Below, one piece after another: positions 1 through 8,392 of a stretch of 64,000 nt of DNA. The stretch is from positions 372,001 to 436,000 of the forward strand of contig NZ_CP041983.1 of NCBI RefSeq assembly GCF_014522325.1, given 5' to 3'. The position numbers and the translations under genes were made by a program. The stretch's first letter is position 1; every line of letters starts with the position of its first letter. The notes beneath the pieces were generated by a model. That model was given only the letters and a program-made list of their open reading frames with translations, did no database searches and was not told the origin of the DNA. This DNA is from Lactobacillus sp. PV012 (GTDB lineage Bacteria > Bacillota > Bacilli > Lactobacillales > Lactobacillaceae).

Positions 1-1
1 A

Positions 2-481
2 ATTGTTGTTCCTACTGGGAAACTTCCAGAAGCTTCTACTGGAATTAAGAATAAAACTGATTTTCCCAAGGGTACTAAGTACACTTGGAAGAAGACCCCA
101 GAGACTGCCGAAGCTGGAAAAATAACAGGAACAGTGGTAGTAACTTATCCAAATGGTGAAACTCTTGAAGTGCCAGTTATTATTACTGTTGCGCCCCATG
201 CTAAAGACACCAAAGGAGAATCAAAAGTTCATAGAACACCTGCTAAATTACGTAAAACTTATACCACCCGTCGGGAAACTTCTCGCTATCTTGGTAATTC
301 TCTTTCTGTAAAAGAAAAGAAACGATTTGATCAGAGAAATCTTTCTAAAGGAAAAAATAACCAGGCTAAAGTTTTACCACAAACTGGTAATCAAGCAAAT
401 AAAGCAAGTGTTTTAGGGTTAATGATTGCTAGTGTAGGTGCAATTTTAGGACTAGCTGTAAGTAAGAAACAAAGAAAATAA
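2..481 (+). CDS. LPXTG-anchored surface protein, C-terminal fragment with Rib-type repeat
   Basis: The reading frame is open from the window edge, so only the last 159 codons of a longer gene are present. The first 60 or so residues resemble a Rib/alpha-like repeat, a common stalk domain of surface adhesins: an LPKGT-type turn, a YTWK strand, and a TVVVTYPNG hairpin ending in VPV. A strongly basic linker of about 55 residues follows. Then comes the sortase signal LPQTG (bases 374-388), a hydrophobic segment and a KKQRK tail. The product should be secreted and covalently attached to peptidoglycan by sortase A. The ligand-binding N-terminus is outside the window, so the target is unknown. The fragment is directly followed by a candidate terminator. 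Confidence 0.9.
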   Translation: MVVPTGKLPEASTGIKNKTDFPKGTKYTWKKTPETAEAGKITGTVVVTYPNGETLEVPVIITVAPHAKDTKGESKVHRTPAKLRKTYTTRRETSRYLGNSLSVKEKKRFDQRNLSKGKNNQAKVLPQTGNQANKASVLGLMIASVGAILGLAVSKKQRK

Positions 482-523
482 AACTTACTGGATATAATTA
501 AGTTCATAATATTAATGAAATTT

Positions 524-553
524 GCTCGAAAATTTAAATTTTTTGGGCTTTTT
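524..553 (+). terminator. candidate Rho-independent terminator after the LPXTG gene
   Basis: GCTCGAAAA can pair with TTTTTGGGC, with two G-T wobbles, and a T-rich run follows. The stem is mostly AT, so this is a moderate-quality terminator separating the surface protein gene from tmk. Confidence 0.5.
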
Positions 554-635
554 CTTTTCTTCTTAAACTTAGTTAAAACAAACACTGTCATTAATTTAGA
601 TTTTCCAGTACAATGCAAAGTGGAGGAAATTATTC

Positions 636-1277
636 ATGCAAGGATACTTAATTACAGTTGAAGGCCCTGATGGTGCCGGTAAGACTACTGTCTTAAACGA
701 AATTATTAAAAGAATTTCGCCCAAATTAAAATACCCATATTTAGTTACAAGAGAACCAGGTGGATCTCAAATCTCAGAAAACATACGTAAAATCATTTTG
801 GATCCTCATAATAATGAAATGGATGCAACTACCGAAGCACTTTTATATGCGGCTTCGCGTAGTCAACATGTTCACGAGGTGCTATTACCAGCTTTAAAGA
901 AAGGAAAAATTATTTTTTCTGATCGTTTTGTAGATAGTTCTTTAGCTTATCAAGGAATGGGAAGAAAACTAGGAATTGATGAAGTGAAATTAATTAATGA
1001 TTTTGCTACAGAACATTTAGAACCACAGCTAACATTATTTTTAGATATTAAGCCAGAAGATGGCTTGGCTAGGATAAAGAAAGAACGACCTGATCAAGAA
1101 GACCGATTGGAACAAGAAAAATTAAGTTTTCATGAGCAAGTGTACCAAGGTTATCAAGAGGTACTTAAAAAGTATCCGGCAAGAATGCATCGCATTGATG
1201 CCAACCAAAAGCTTGATGATGTAGTACAAAATAGCATTGAAGTAATTCAAAATAACTTACCAGAAATTTTTAAATAA
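636..1277 (+). CDS. tmk: thymidylate kinase
   Basis: Phosphorylates dTMP to dTDP with ATP in the cytoplasm, an essential step of dTTP synthesis. The 213-residue protein has the family's usual length. Visible motifs are the P-loop GPDGAGKT at residues 10-17, TREPGG at 38-43, the substrate-binding DR at 96-97 in [13 protein letters not shown], and an arginine-containing lid near 146-158 ([14 protein letters not shown]). The ATG start follows a GGAGG ribosome binding site. The stop lies one base before holB. This tmk-holB-yabA-rsmI order is typical of Firmicutes and suggests a replication-linked operon. Confidence 0.97.
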   Translation: MQGYLITVEGPDGAGKTTVLNEIIKRISPKLKYPYLVTREPGGSQISENIRKIILDPHNNEMDATTEALLYAASRSQHVHEVLLPALKKGKIIFSDRFVDSSLAYQGMGRKLGIDEVKLINDFATEHLEPQLTLFLDIKPEDGLARIKKERPDQEDRLEQEKLSFHEQVYQGYQEVLKKYPARMHRIDANQKLDDVVQNSIEVIQNNLPEIFK

Positions 1278-1278
1278 A

Positions 1279-2139
1279 ATGATTAATTTAAAAAATATTG
1301 GAAAACAAGAAGCAGAGTTTTTAAAAAAAGCTTTTGAACATAATAAGGTTGCCCATGCTTATCTTTTTGAAGATACAATTCAAACGCAAGCTCTTGAAAC
1401 AGCTTATTGGTTCGCATGCTTGTTTAATTGTGAAGCCGTCCAAAAACCAGATGGAACTTGTGATGAATGTCGAAGAATTTTAACAGAAAACAATCCTGAT
1501 ATTTTTCGTGTTAAACTAGAAGGTGGAAAACAATCAATTTCTATTGATCAAATAAGACCTTTAAAAGAAGAACTGGCAAAAAGTTCTCGTAAAGGAAAGA
1601 TGAGATTTTTCATAATTGAAAATGCAGAAAAAATGACTTTGGCTGCTAATAATGCTTTACTTAACTTGTTAGAAGAACCAGGTGCACCAGTAGTTACAAT
1701 TTTAATAACTAATAATGCCAATGCAATTTTACCAACAGTACGTTCAAGAACCCAGATCATTAAATTTAATGATGAACAAGGTGATAGTATTCAAGCAAAG
1801 TTGCTGGAGTATGGTTTAACTAAAGAGGAAATCGAAGAAGCTGGAGATTGGAGTAAAGTAGCACAAGAAGTAAAATATTTGTATCAAGAGTTAATGGAAA
1901 AAAATGATTTGGCTTTTGTAAGGGCACAGAGACTTAGTTCTGGTGCATCTAAGATAAGCATTCAAAAAATTATTCTCTATCAATTAAAGCAATTAGCAAT
2001 TGATAATTTAGAAAAATCTGTTAATCTAGTTAAAAATGCTGAATTATTAGATGCATTAGTAGAAATTGATAAAATGAGAGCAAGTAATGTTAGTTTTACA
2101 AATGCTCTTAGTTATTTGGCAATAAAGTTTGAAGCATAG
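1279..2139 (+). CDS. holB: DNA polymerase III delta' subunit
   Basis: Clamp-loader subunit that helps load the beta sliding clamp onto primed DNA. The 286-residue protein is an AAA+ relative without a P-loop, as expected for delta'. Four cysteines at residues 47, 51, 61 and 64 form the characteristic zinc module. LLEEP at 130-134 and the RSRTQ sensor region near 155-159 follow. It begins two bases after the tmk stop, so the two genes are probably translationally coupled. The C-terminal third is the variable helical collar domain. Identification rests on the zinc module, the AAA+ segments and the synteny. Confidence 0.95.
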   Translation: MINLKNIGKQEAEFLKKAFEHNKVAHAYLFEDTIQTQALETAYWFACLFNCEAVQKPDGTCDECRRILTENNPDIFRVKLEGGKQSISIDQIRPLKEELAKSSRKGKMRFFIIENAEKMTLAANNALLNLLEEPGAPVVTILITNNANAILPTVRSRTQIIKFNDEQGDSIQAKLLEYGLTKEEIEEAGDWSKVAQEVKYLYQELMEKNDLAFVRAQRLSSGASKISIQKIILYQLKQLAIDNLEKSVNLVKNAELLDALVEIDKMRASNVSFTNALSYLAIKFEA

Positions 2140-2152
2140 GGGTACGAAAAAA

Positions 2153-2506
2153 TTGGATCCTTTTTCACAATTATCACAATTACATGACAAGTTAGATGAA
2201 ATGTCTGAGACTGTTACTGGTTTAAAGGGTGATATCCTAGATATTTTAAAAGAAAATACAGAGTTAAGAGTTGAGAACCAACTTTTAAGAGAAAAATTAG
2301 ATAAGTTAAATAAAAATAAACCTGAACCAGCTGAAGTCCATTCTCAAGAAGGACTAGCAGCAGTGCGCAATATTTATAAATCTGGTTATCATATTTGTAA
2401 TACATACTATGGATTACATCATGATGAAAATGAAGATTGTATGCTTTGTCTAAGTATCTTAGATGGCGGTAGCGGGACTAGTAACTCAAAGACGCAGAAA
2501 GGATAG
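2153..2506 (+). CDS. yabA: replication initiation control protein YabA
   Basis: Negative regulator of replication initiation that bridges DnaA and the DnaN clamp. I chose the TTG at 2153, giving 117 residues that begin MDPFSQ; an upstream TTG at 2129 lies inside the holB end and has poorer spacing. An AGGGG sequence ten bases upstream of 2153 serves as ribosome binding site. The N-terminal half is a coiled coil used for tetramerisation (LRVENQLLREKLDKL). The C-terminal half keeps the zinc ligands H80, C82, C96 and C99. A short Gly/Ser-rich tail follows. The gene sits between holB and rsmI as in other Firmicutes. Confidence 0.9.
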   Translation: MDPFSQLSQLHDKLDEMSETVTGLKGDILDILKENTELRVENQLLREKLDKLNKNKPEPAEVHSQEGLAAVRNIYKSGYHICNTYYGLHHDENEDCMLCLSILDGGSGTSNSKTQKG

Positions 2507-2510
2507 TTAG

Positions 2511-3368
2511 ATGCAAAAGCAAAGTAGCTTTAAAAACAATAAAGTGGGTACCTTATTCTTAGTACCGACTCCAATTGGTAACCTAGAAGATATTACTTTA
2601 CGTGCTAAAAGAATTCTTGCAGAAAGTGATTACATAGCTGCTGAAGACACAAGAACAAGCGGAATTTTGCTTGAAAAGATTGGTGTTCATAATCATATGA
2701 TTTCTTTTCATAAGTTTAATTCCAAAAGTCGAGCACCTGAATTAATTGCGTTGCTTAAAGAAGGAAAAAATATTGCAGAAATTTCAGATGCAGGAATGCC
2801 GGTAATTTCTGATCCTGGATATTATTTGGTGCAAGAATGTATCAAGAATGATATCCCAGTTGTTTCATTACCTGGCCCATCTGCATTTGCGACTGCTTTA
2901 ATTGCTTCTGGTTTTGATGCTCAACCATTTACCTATTGGGGGTTTATGCCACGCAAGGCTAGTGAACAAGTACCATTTTTTGAAAAAATGAAGGAGTTCA
3001 GAGGGACTTCAATTTTTTATGAAGCTCCACACAGACTTAAGAAGACCTTAAAAACTTTAGCAACTGTCTTAGAACCAAGTAGAGAAATTGCTTTAGCGCG
3101 TGAATTAACTAAAATTCATGAAGAATATCTTCGCGGAACTATTCAAGAGATTAATGAATACTTTGAAGAAAATGATCCTCGGGGTGAGTATGTAGTACTT
3201 GTTTCTCCGAATTCTGAAAAAGAAGAGACATTGTCATGGGATGAGTTAATTCAGAAGGTTAAAGATTTAGTAGCTGATAGTATTTCTAAAAAAGATGCTA
3301 TTAAGCAAGTGGCTAAACAGTACCATGTTTCAAAAAATGAATTGTATGACAAATATCATCAAGGATAA
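2511..3368 (+). CDS. rsmI: 16S rRNA (cytidine(1402)-2'-O)-methyltransferase
   Basis: SAM-dependent enzyme that methylates the ribose of C1402 in the ribosomal P site, supporting decoding fidelity. The 285-residue protein shows the tetrapyrrole-methylase fold motifs: PTPIGN at residues 19-24, AEDTRTSG near 44-51, ISDAGMPVISDPG and SLPGPSA. The C-terminal DUF-like helical segment (KKDAIKQVAKQYHVSKNELY) is the usual RsmI end. It lies four bases after yabA and continues the tmk operon. A short, non-conserved N-terminal extension of about ten residues precedes the first strand, so an internal start cannot be excluded. Confidence 0.95.
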   Translation: MQKQSSFKNNKVGTLFLVPTPIGNLEDITLRAKRILAESDYIAAEDTRTSGILLEKIGVHNHMISFHKFNSKSRAPELIALLKEGKNIAEISDAGMPVISDPGYYLVQECIKNDIPVVSLPGPSAFATALIASGFDAQPFTYWGFMPRKASEQVPFFEKMKEFRGTSIFYEAPHRLKKTLKTLATVLEPSREIALARELTKIHEEYLRGTIQEINEYFEENDPRGEYVVLVSPNSEKEETLSWDELIQKVKDLVADSISKKDAIKQVAKQYHVSKNELYDKYHQG

Positions 3369-3371
3369 CTT

Positions 3372-4103
3372 ATGGATACATTTGATTTAGAAAAGACGAT
3401 TAGTTTTAGTAATTGTGATGAGCAAGGTCGCTTAAAATTAACGGCCTTGGTAGATTATATGATGGAAACTTCTAACACCCAATTAAATTTAAAAAGAGCT
3501 GGTGTAGAAGACTTAGGAGAAAAAGGCCTAGGTTGGGTAGTATTAGATTATGATTTTAATATTAAATCTTTGCCCAAAGCTGATGAAAAAGTGATCTTTT
3601 CAACACAAGCAAGTGGATATAACCGCTTCTTTGTTTACCGTGACTTTAGTGTCAAAAACATGAAGGGTGAAACTTTGCTTAATGTTAAAAGTCAGTGGAT
3701 AATGTTTGATTTAAAGAAAAGAAAAATGGTTCCACCTGACAAAGATATTATTGATCGTTTTGATGGCTTAGAAGAAAAGACTGTCCGTTTCAAAAGAGCT
3801 CGTTCTCTAAAAGAAGTTAGCACTAAGGACACTTATCAAGTAAAATACTATGATCTTGATACCAATCATCATGTAACAAATAGTAAGTATTTTGAGTGGT
3901 TGATTGATAGTTTAGAAAGAGATTTTTTAAATACTCACTTACCAAGTCACTTAAATATTACTTTTAAAAGAGAAATTTATGATGATGAAGTAGTAGAGAT
4001 AGAGAAATTTATTGATCGCGAAAAATTAGAGACACATCATGAAATTAAAGTTGGCGATGAAGTGGCAGCCTTAGCCAAAATAAGCTGGAAGAATTTAAAA
4101 TAA
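3372..4103 (+). CDS. acyl-ACP thioesterase (FatA/TesA-like, double hotdog)
   Basis: Hydrolyses acyl-acyl carrier protein to release free fatty acids. The 243 residues fit the bacterial FatA-type family: an N-terminal hotdog domain (about 1-135) and a C-terminal one (about 150-243). The segment DLDTNHHVTN at 161-170 carries the Asp/Asn/His cluster typical of the second hotdog active site. It starts three bases after rsmI. In lactobacilli a thioesterase of this type probably adjusts the fatty-acid pool when exogenous lipids are available, but the physiological substrate cannot be read from the sequence. Confidence 0.9.
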   Translation: MDTFDLEKTISFSNCDEQGRLKLTALVDYMMETSNTQLNLKRAGVEDLGEKGLGWVVLDYDFNIKSLPKADEKVIFSTQASGYNRFFVYRDFSVKNMKGETLLNVKSQWIMFDLKKRKMVPPDKDIIDRFDGLEEKTVRFKRARSLKEVSTKDTYQVKYYDLDTNHHVTNSKYFEWLIDSLERDFLNTHLPSHLNITFKREIYDDEVVEIEKFIDREKLETHHEIKVGDEVAALAKISWKNLK

Positions 4104-4118
4104 TTTAAAAGGAATGTG

Positions 4119-4649
4119 ATGCCTGTGAAAATAAAAAATAAAAAGATTAATTTACAATCTTTAGTATTTTTAGCATTATTAGTAGCAATCAATATCGTCT
4201 TACAAAAAATTTCTTTTGGACCAGCTACCTTAAAGGTAGGATTAGGGTTTATTGGAAATATAATGCTAGGATACTATTTTGGGCCAATTTGGGGCGGCTT
4301 TGGTGCTTTGATAAGTGATTTACTTTCATCTGCTATTTTTGGAGTTGAAGGTGGCTTTTTTCCAGGGTTCACTTTATCGGCAGTTTTAGCAGTGGTGATT
4401 TATGGGTTATTTTTATACCATCAGCCTGTTAAATTATGGCGAATTGCAATTGCCACCATTTTAGTAACCATCATTGTAAATATTTTGTTAAACACATATT
4501 GGCTCCATCTTTTATATGGAATTAATTTGAAACTAGCATTTTTGCAACGAATTGCGAAGGAATTAATCGTCCCTTGGCTTCAGATTGCAATTGGATATAT
4601 TATTTTACAAGCATTACAACGAGTAAAAATTAATAGATACTTTAAATAA
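4119..4649 (+). CDS. folT: ECF transporter S component, folate family (FolT-like)
   Basis: Membrane substrate-binding subunit that docks onto the shared EcfAA'T energising module to import a vitamin, probably folate. The 176-residue protein has about six hydrophobic segments. The pattern of glycine-rich loops around FGPIWGGFGALISD, plus NTYWLHLLYG near residue 128, resembles the FolT branch. An A-A-GGA ribosome binding site gives best spacing to the ATG at 4119; a GTG at 4116 and another at 4125 are alternatives. No EcfAA'T genes are in the window. Substrate assignment is by family resemblance only. Confidence 0.8.
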   Translation: MPVKIKNKKINLQSLVFLALLVAINIVLQKISFGPATLKVGLGFIGNIMLGYYFGPIWGGFGALISDLLSSAIFGVEGGFFPGFTLSAVLAVVIYGLFLYHQPVKLWRIAIATILVTIIVNILLNTYWLHLLYGINLKLAFLQRIAKELIVPWLQIAIGYIILQALQRVKINRYFK

Positions 4650-4659
4650 GGAAAACTTA

Positions 4660-5397
4660 ATGAAAATTTTGAGTATAACTACTGCTACTAATCATTTAAG
4701 TGTTGCATTAGTGGTAGATGGAAAATTAATAGCTGAAAAAAATGAAGAAGATAATCGAAATCATAGTGAACATTTGGATCCGTTAATTTCTGAATTATTA
4801 AAAGAAAATAACCTTTCATTAAAAGATATTGATCGGTTTGCAGTTGCTCAAGGCCCAGGCTCATATACTGGTCTTAGGATTGGAATTACAACTGCGAAGA
4901 TGTTTGCGACAATTTTAAATAAAGAACTTGTAGGGGTTTCAACTTTAGCAGCTTTGGCTAACGGAATTGATGAAGAAAATGTGATTATTGTTCCTGAAAT
5001 AGATGCGCGAAATAATAATTTCTTTGCAGGTGCTTATCTAAAAAGTGGAGGGACATTAAAGAATGTTGTTCCAGATGGACATTATTCTTTAGAGGATTTA
5101 ATAAAACAGCTTAAGAAGCTGAAGTTGACTAAGAAAGTTATTTTTGTGGGCAGTAATATTGAGACCTATTTAGATAAAATAATGCAAGTCTGGAAAGAAA
5201 TTGAACCAGTTCAATTAGCTGGAGATTTAAATCAAGTTCATGCAGCTCAAGTGGGTTTTCTTGGACAAACAGCTAGTCTTGTTGATCCAGATAAGATGAT
5301 TCCCAAGTATTTAAGAAGAACTCAAGCTGAAATGCAATGGCATGAGAAAACTGGACAAGATTATGGGTTAGATAGTGATTATGTGGAAGAAGTTTAA
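4660..5397 (+). CDS. tsaB: tRNA t6A biosynthesis protein TsaB
   Basis: Non-catalytic partner of TsaD in making threonylcarbamoyl-adenosine at position 37 of ANN-decoding tRNAs. The 245-residue protein has the ASKHA fold: MKILSITTAT at the N-terminus and the highly conserved GPGSYTGLR at residues 65-73, part of the TsaB-TsaD interface. It is followed by rimI and tsaD in the order tsaB-rimI-tsaD, as in Bacillus subtilis (ydiC-ydiD-ydiE). Its 3' end overlaps the rimI start, implying coupled translation. Confidence 0.95.
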   Translation: MKILSITTATNHLSVALVVDGKLIAEKNEEDNRNHSEHLDPLISELLKENNLSLKDIDRFAVAQGPGSYTGLRIGITTAKMFATILNKELVGVSTLAALANGIDEENVIIVPEIDARNNNFFAGAYLKSGGTLKNVVPDGHYSLEDLIKQLKKLKLTKKVIFVGSNIETYLDKIMQVWKEIEPVQLAGDLNQVHAAQVGFLGQTASLVDPDKMIPKYLRRTQAEMQWHEKTGQDYGLDSDYVEEV

Positions 5398-5938
5398 TAA
5401 GTTTTTTCATGCTCCAACTTTGGATTTATCATTTGCCCCCTTTGCTTTTACTTGTAATCAAAAGGTAATGCAAGTAATGCCAGCAAAATTAACTGATATT
5501 TCAGAATTAATTAAATTAGAAAAAGAAATTTACACCGGAAAAACTCCGTGGAATAAAGAGTCGTTTGAGTCAGAGTTAAAAAAAGAGACAAATACTTTAT
5601 ATATTGTTGTTTATTATCAGGCAATGTTAGTTGCTTTTATCGGGATGCGTCTGCAAGGGCAAGAAGGGCACATTACAAATATTGGAGTTAAGCCGGCTTT
5701 TCAAAGGTTAGGAATTGGTAGTTTATTATTACGAGTAATGACACAAATTGCTTGTAAAAATCATGCTGTTCAAATGACTTTGGAAGTGCGGACAGATAAT
5801 TTAAAAGCTCAGCAAATGTATCGTAGATTTGGATTTGTACCAAATTTTATTAGAAAAAATTATTATCTCCAAGAGAAAAAAGATGCGTTGAGCATGATAA
5901 AGCAATTGAGAATACAAGAACAGGAAAAAGTAAATTGA
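5381..5938 (+). CDS. rimI: ribosomal-protein-alanine N-acetyltransferase RimI
   Basis: GNAT-family enzyme expected to acetylate the N-terminal alanine of ribosomal protein S18. The fold motifs are visible: the N-terminal helix region ([14 protein letters not shown] type), an acetyl-CoA loop with [10 protein letters not shown], and the late motif [18 protein letters not shown]. The 185-residue product is longer than the usual 145-155, because about 35 residues ([15 protein letters not shown] onward) precede the GNAT core. An internal ATG at 5469 would give a conventional length, and a GTG at 5375 is a further alternative. The upstream start overlaps the tsaB end by 17 bases. Confidence 0.9.
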   Translation: MWKKFNKFFHAPTLDLSFAPFAFTCNQKVMQVMPAKLTDISELIKLEKEIYTGKTPWNKESFESELKKETNTLYIVVYYQAMLVAFIGMRLQGQEGHITNIGVKPAFQRLGIGSLLLRVMTQIACKNHAVQMTLEVRTDNLKAQQMYRRFGFVPNFIRKNYYLQEKKDALSMIKQLRIQEQEKVN

Positions 5939-6981
5939 CAAAAAAAGATGTACGAATTTTAGCTTTTGAAAGTTCATGTGATGAAACTTCAACAGCAGTA
6001 ATAAAAAATGGACGTGAAATTGAAAGTTTAGTAACTGCTACTCAGATTAAGAGTCATCAGCGTTTTGGGGGAGTAGTTCCTGAAGTGGCAAGTCGCCATC
6101 ATATTGAAGTAATTACCCAGATTACTAAAGAAGCCATGCAAAAGGCTAATGCTGACTGGAAAGATATTGATGCAATTGCTGTAACATATGGCCCAGGATT
6201 AGTAGGAGCTTTATTAATTGGGGTTAGCGCTGCAAAGGCAACCTCAATGGCTACAGGAATTCCTCTAATTGGAGTTGACCACATTATGGGCCACATTATG
6301 GCTGCACAGCTAAAGGATGAAATAGAATATCCTGCTTTAGCACTCCAAGTATCAGGTGGTCATACAGAATTGGTTTTAATGAAAAGTCCAACTGACTTCG
6401 AAATAATTGGTGATACACGTGATGATGCAGCTGGAGAAGCTTATGATAAAATTGGTCGTGTTTTAGGAGTAAATTATCCAGCAGGTAAAACAATTGATAA
6501 ATGGGCACATCAAGGAAAAGATACATTTAATTTTCCGCGTGCCATGATGGAAGAAGATAATTATGATTTTTCTTTTTCTGGGTTAAAGAGTGCCTTTATT
6601 AATACGACTCACCATGCAGAACAAATTGGCCAAGAATTAGATAAATATGATTTGGCTGCAAGTTTTCAAGCAGCAGTGGTTGATGTATTAACAGCTAAGA
6701 CAATTAGAGCGATTAAGGAATACCAACCAAAGACATTTATTTTAGGTGGTGGAGTAGCTGCCAATCAGGGGTTACGTGAACGCTTAGAGAAAGAAATTGC
6801 AAAATTTTCAGAAAAGCAAAGACCTAAAGTAATTATGCCAGATTTAAAATTATGCGGTGATAATGCGGCTATGATTGGAGCAGCTGCTTATAATTTATAT
6901 CAAAATAATAAATTTAGCGATGAAACTTTAAATGCTAATCCATCACTTGAGCTACCTTATGCAAGTGAAATGTTAAATTAA
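5935..6981 (+). CDS. tsaD: tRNA N6-adenosine threonylcarbamoyltransferase TsaD
   Basis: Catalytic subunit that transfers threonylcarbamoyl from its AMP carrier to A37 of tRNA. The 348 residues include FESSCDET at 11-18, the metal-binding HIMGH at 116-120, the SGGHTEL nucleotide loop at 140-146, and a GGGVAAN motif in the C-terminal half. The TTG start overlaps the rimI stop by four bases (ATTGA) and is preceded by an AGGAAAAAG sequence. The gene closes the operon at a strong bidirectional terminator. Confidence 0.97.
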   Translation: MTKKDVRILAFESSCDETSTAVIKNGREIESLVTATQIKSHQRFGGVVPEVASRHHIEVITQITKEAMQKANADWKDIDAIAVTYGPGLVGALLIGVSAAKATSMATGIPLIGVDHIMGHIMAAQLKDEIEYPALALQVSGGHTELVLMKSPTDFEIIGDTRDDAAGEAYDKIGRVLGVNYPAGKTIDKWAHQGKDTFNFPRAMMEEDNYDFSFSGLKSAFINTTHHAEQIGQELDKYDLAASFQAAVVDVLTAKTIRAIKEYQPKTFILGGGVAANQGLRERLEKEIAKFSEKQRPKVIMPDLKLCGDNAAMIGAAAYNLYQNNKFSDETLNANPSLELPYASEMLN

Positions 6982-7018
6982 AAGAGGGTTCGAAGATTAA
7001 TTCTTCAAACCCTCTTTT
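6981..7018. terminator. bidirectional terminator between tsaD and the AEC permease gene
   Basis: AAAGAGGGTTCGAAGA pairs with TCTTCAAACCCTCTTT across a short loop, with one C-A mismatch. A-runs and T-runs flank it on both sides, so it can serve tsaD on the plus strand and the convergent permease gene on the minus strand. Confidence 0.9.
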
Positions 7019-7034
7019 TATACTTAAATAATTA

Positions 7035-8213
7035 TTAATGGATTAAATGAGCAATAATTGGTAAAATCCAAATCCAAAAAATCGAACTCACTGCAAAAAC
7101 TACAGTTGAAACTGCGACGGAGCTAGCACCTTCTTTAACGTAAATATTATAACGACTAGAAATAATAATTCCAGAAAATGCAGGTGGAAGTCCAGTAGCT
7201 AAGGCTAACATAGAAATTTTATTAGGTTCAAATCCCATTCCAATGATATAAGCAAAAGCTACGATGATTGCAGGTGTTAAAAACAGACGAAAGAAAGTAT
7301 TCCAAATAACTTCTTTGTTAACTGAAAATTTAACCGTAGATAAGGCTAATCCAGCTGCTAAAACAGCAACTCCCGCATTAGCCTTAGCAATCAAATCGAA
7401 AGTCGGAGCCCAAGAGTCCGGAATCCGGATACCAATTAAGACTAAGATAACAGCAAGTAGTGGTGCAGCAGCAACTGGCTTTTTTACTGCATTGATGACA
7501 GCTCTAAGAGTTGGATTTAAAGAGTGCTTTTCAGGCTTTTTACTATTGCTATCAGCTTTTGCAATATCAATTTCGTGTTCATTTGCTTTGGGACCAAGAG
7601 CTTTTGCTTCAGCTGGAGTAATTGGAGCATCTTTAGCAATTGTTCTTATTTCTTCTTTGTAAGTAGTATTTTTTCCTTTCCCAATTGGAACCTTAATTTT
7701 AACAGTTGTTGCGGGCGTATTTTCGGTCTTGATTTTCTTTTTGGTTAAAGCTTGCCCTTTGTTAATTAAAGCAAGTCCTAAAGGAATGGTAACGGCATTA
7801 ACTACAATTGAAACGATTCCAATTACTAAGTTAGTAGTTACATCATTTCCATAAATAGGATCAAGTACGGCAAATCCTAAAAAACCAATTGTTGGTGAGC
7901 CTGCAATTAGAGCACAAACAGCAGCTTGTTGAATGGTGCGGTGAAAAAGTAAGCGATCTAGATAATAACTGAGCATGAATAACCCAACTACGCCAACAAT
8001 TGAGACAATTGTTAAACGAATATCTTGAACGAACATTGAGCGGGTAGCTTTTACAATTGAAATAAATAAGGCAGCAGGTAAAGCAATATCTAAGACTAAT
8101 TTGTTTAACCCTTGTCGTTGGTCATTATCAAAAAAGTAAAATTTTCCGCAAATATACCCTAAAATCATAATAATTAGAATAGGTACAATATCATCAATTA
8201 AGATTTTTGTCAT
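7035..8213 (-). CDS. AEC family permease, candidate oxalate/malate-type organic anion carrier
   Basis: Member of the auxin efflux carrier/malate permease (AEC) family of integral membrane transporters. The 392-residue protein has about ten hydrophobic segments in two halves. These are separated by an unusually long hydrophilic loop of about 85 residues (roughly 151-235) rich in Lys, Ala and Glu; typical members are 310-320 residues. ALIAGSPTIGFLG and LATGLPPAFSG are family-like glycine/proline motifs in the two halves. It is transcribed away from oxc-frc across a 180-bp spacer, which suggests, but does not show, that it moves oxalate or formate. Malate or citrate are equally possible from sequence alone. 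Confidence 0.85.
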   Translation of the reverse strand: MTKILIDDIVPILIIMILGYICGKFYFFDNDQRQGLNKLVLDIALPAALFISIVKATRSMFVQDIRLTIVSIVGVVGLFMLSYYLDRLLFHRTIQQAAVCALIAGSPTIGFLGFAVLDPIYGNDVTTNLVIGIVSIVVNAVTIPLGLALINKGQALTKKKIKTENTPATTVKIKVPIGKGKNTTYKEEIRTIAKDAPITPAEAKALGPKANEHEIDIAKADSNSKKPEKHSLNPTLRAVINAVKKPVAAAPLLAVILVLIGIRIPDSWAPTFDLIAKANAGVAVLAAGLALSTVKFSVNKEVIWNTFFRLFLTPAIIVAFAYIIGMGFEPNKISMLALATGLPPAFSGIIISSRYNIYVKEGASSVAVSTVVFAVSSIFWIWILPIIAHLIH

Positions 8214-8324
8214 AATATAACCTCTACAATTAAACTACTTCTAAAACTAAGAATAAAATTTTAAAAAATCAAGTTCAAATAAAAAGAATTATTTTAGAAA
8301 AATTAAAATTTGAAGTTTTATTAT

Positions 8325-8353
8325 TTGAAAAAATTTTTGAAAAAAATTATAAC
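8325..8353 (+). promoter_or_regulatory. predicted oxc-frc promoter
   Basis: TTGAAA at 8325-8330 and TATAAC at 8348-8353 are separated by exactly 17 bases, 40 bases before the oxc start. The surrounding spacer is extremely AT-rich, so chance matches are possible. Confidence 0.55.
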
Positions 8354-8392
8354 ATAATTAAACTAGATAGATTGCAGTATGGAGGTAAAGAG

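Noticed and set aside
391..618. Minus-strand frame over the LPXTG gene end
   Set aside because: Antisense to a well-supported coding end and terminator; no motif.
2129..2152. Upstream TTG start for yabA
   Set aside because: It lies inside the holB end; TTG at 2153 has a better spaced AGGGG and gives the usual MDPF start.
7264..7748. Two plus-strand frames inside the AEC gene
   Set aside because: Shadows of the hydrophobic minus-strand protein; no ribosome binding site.
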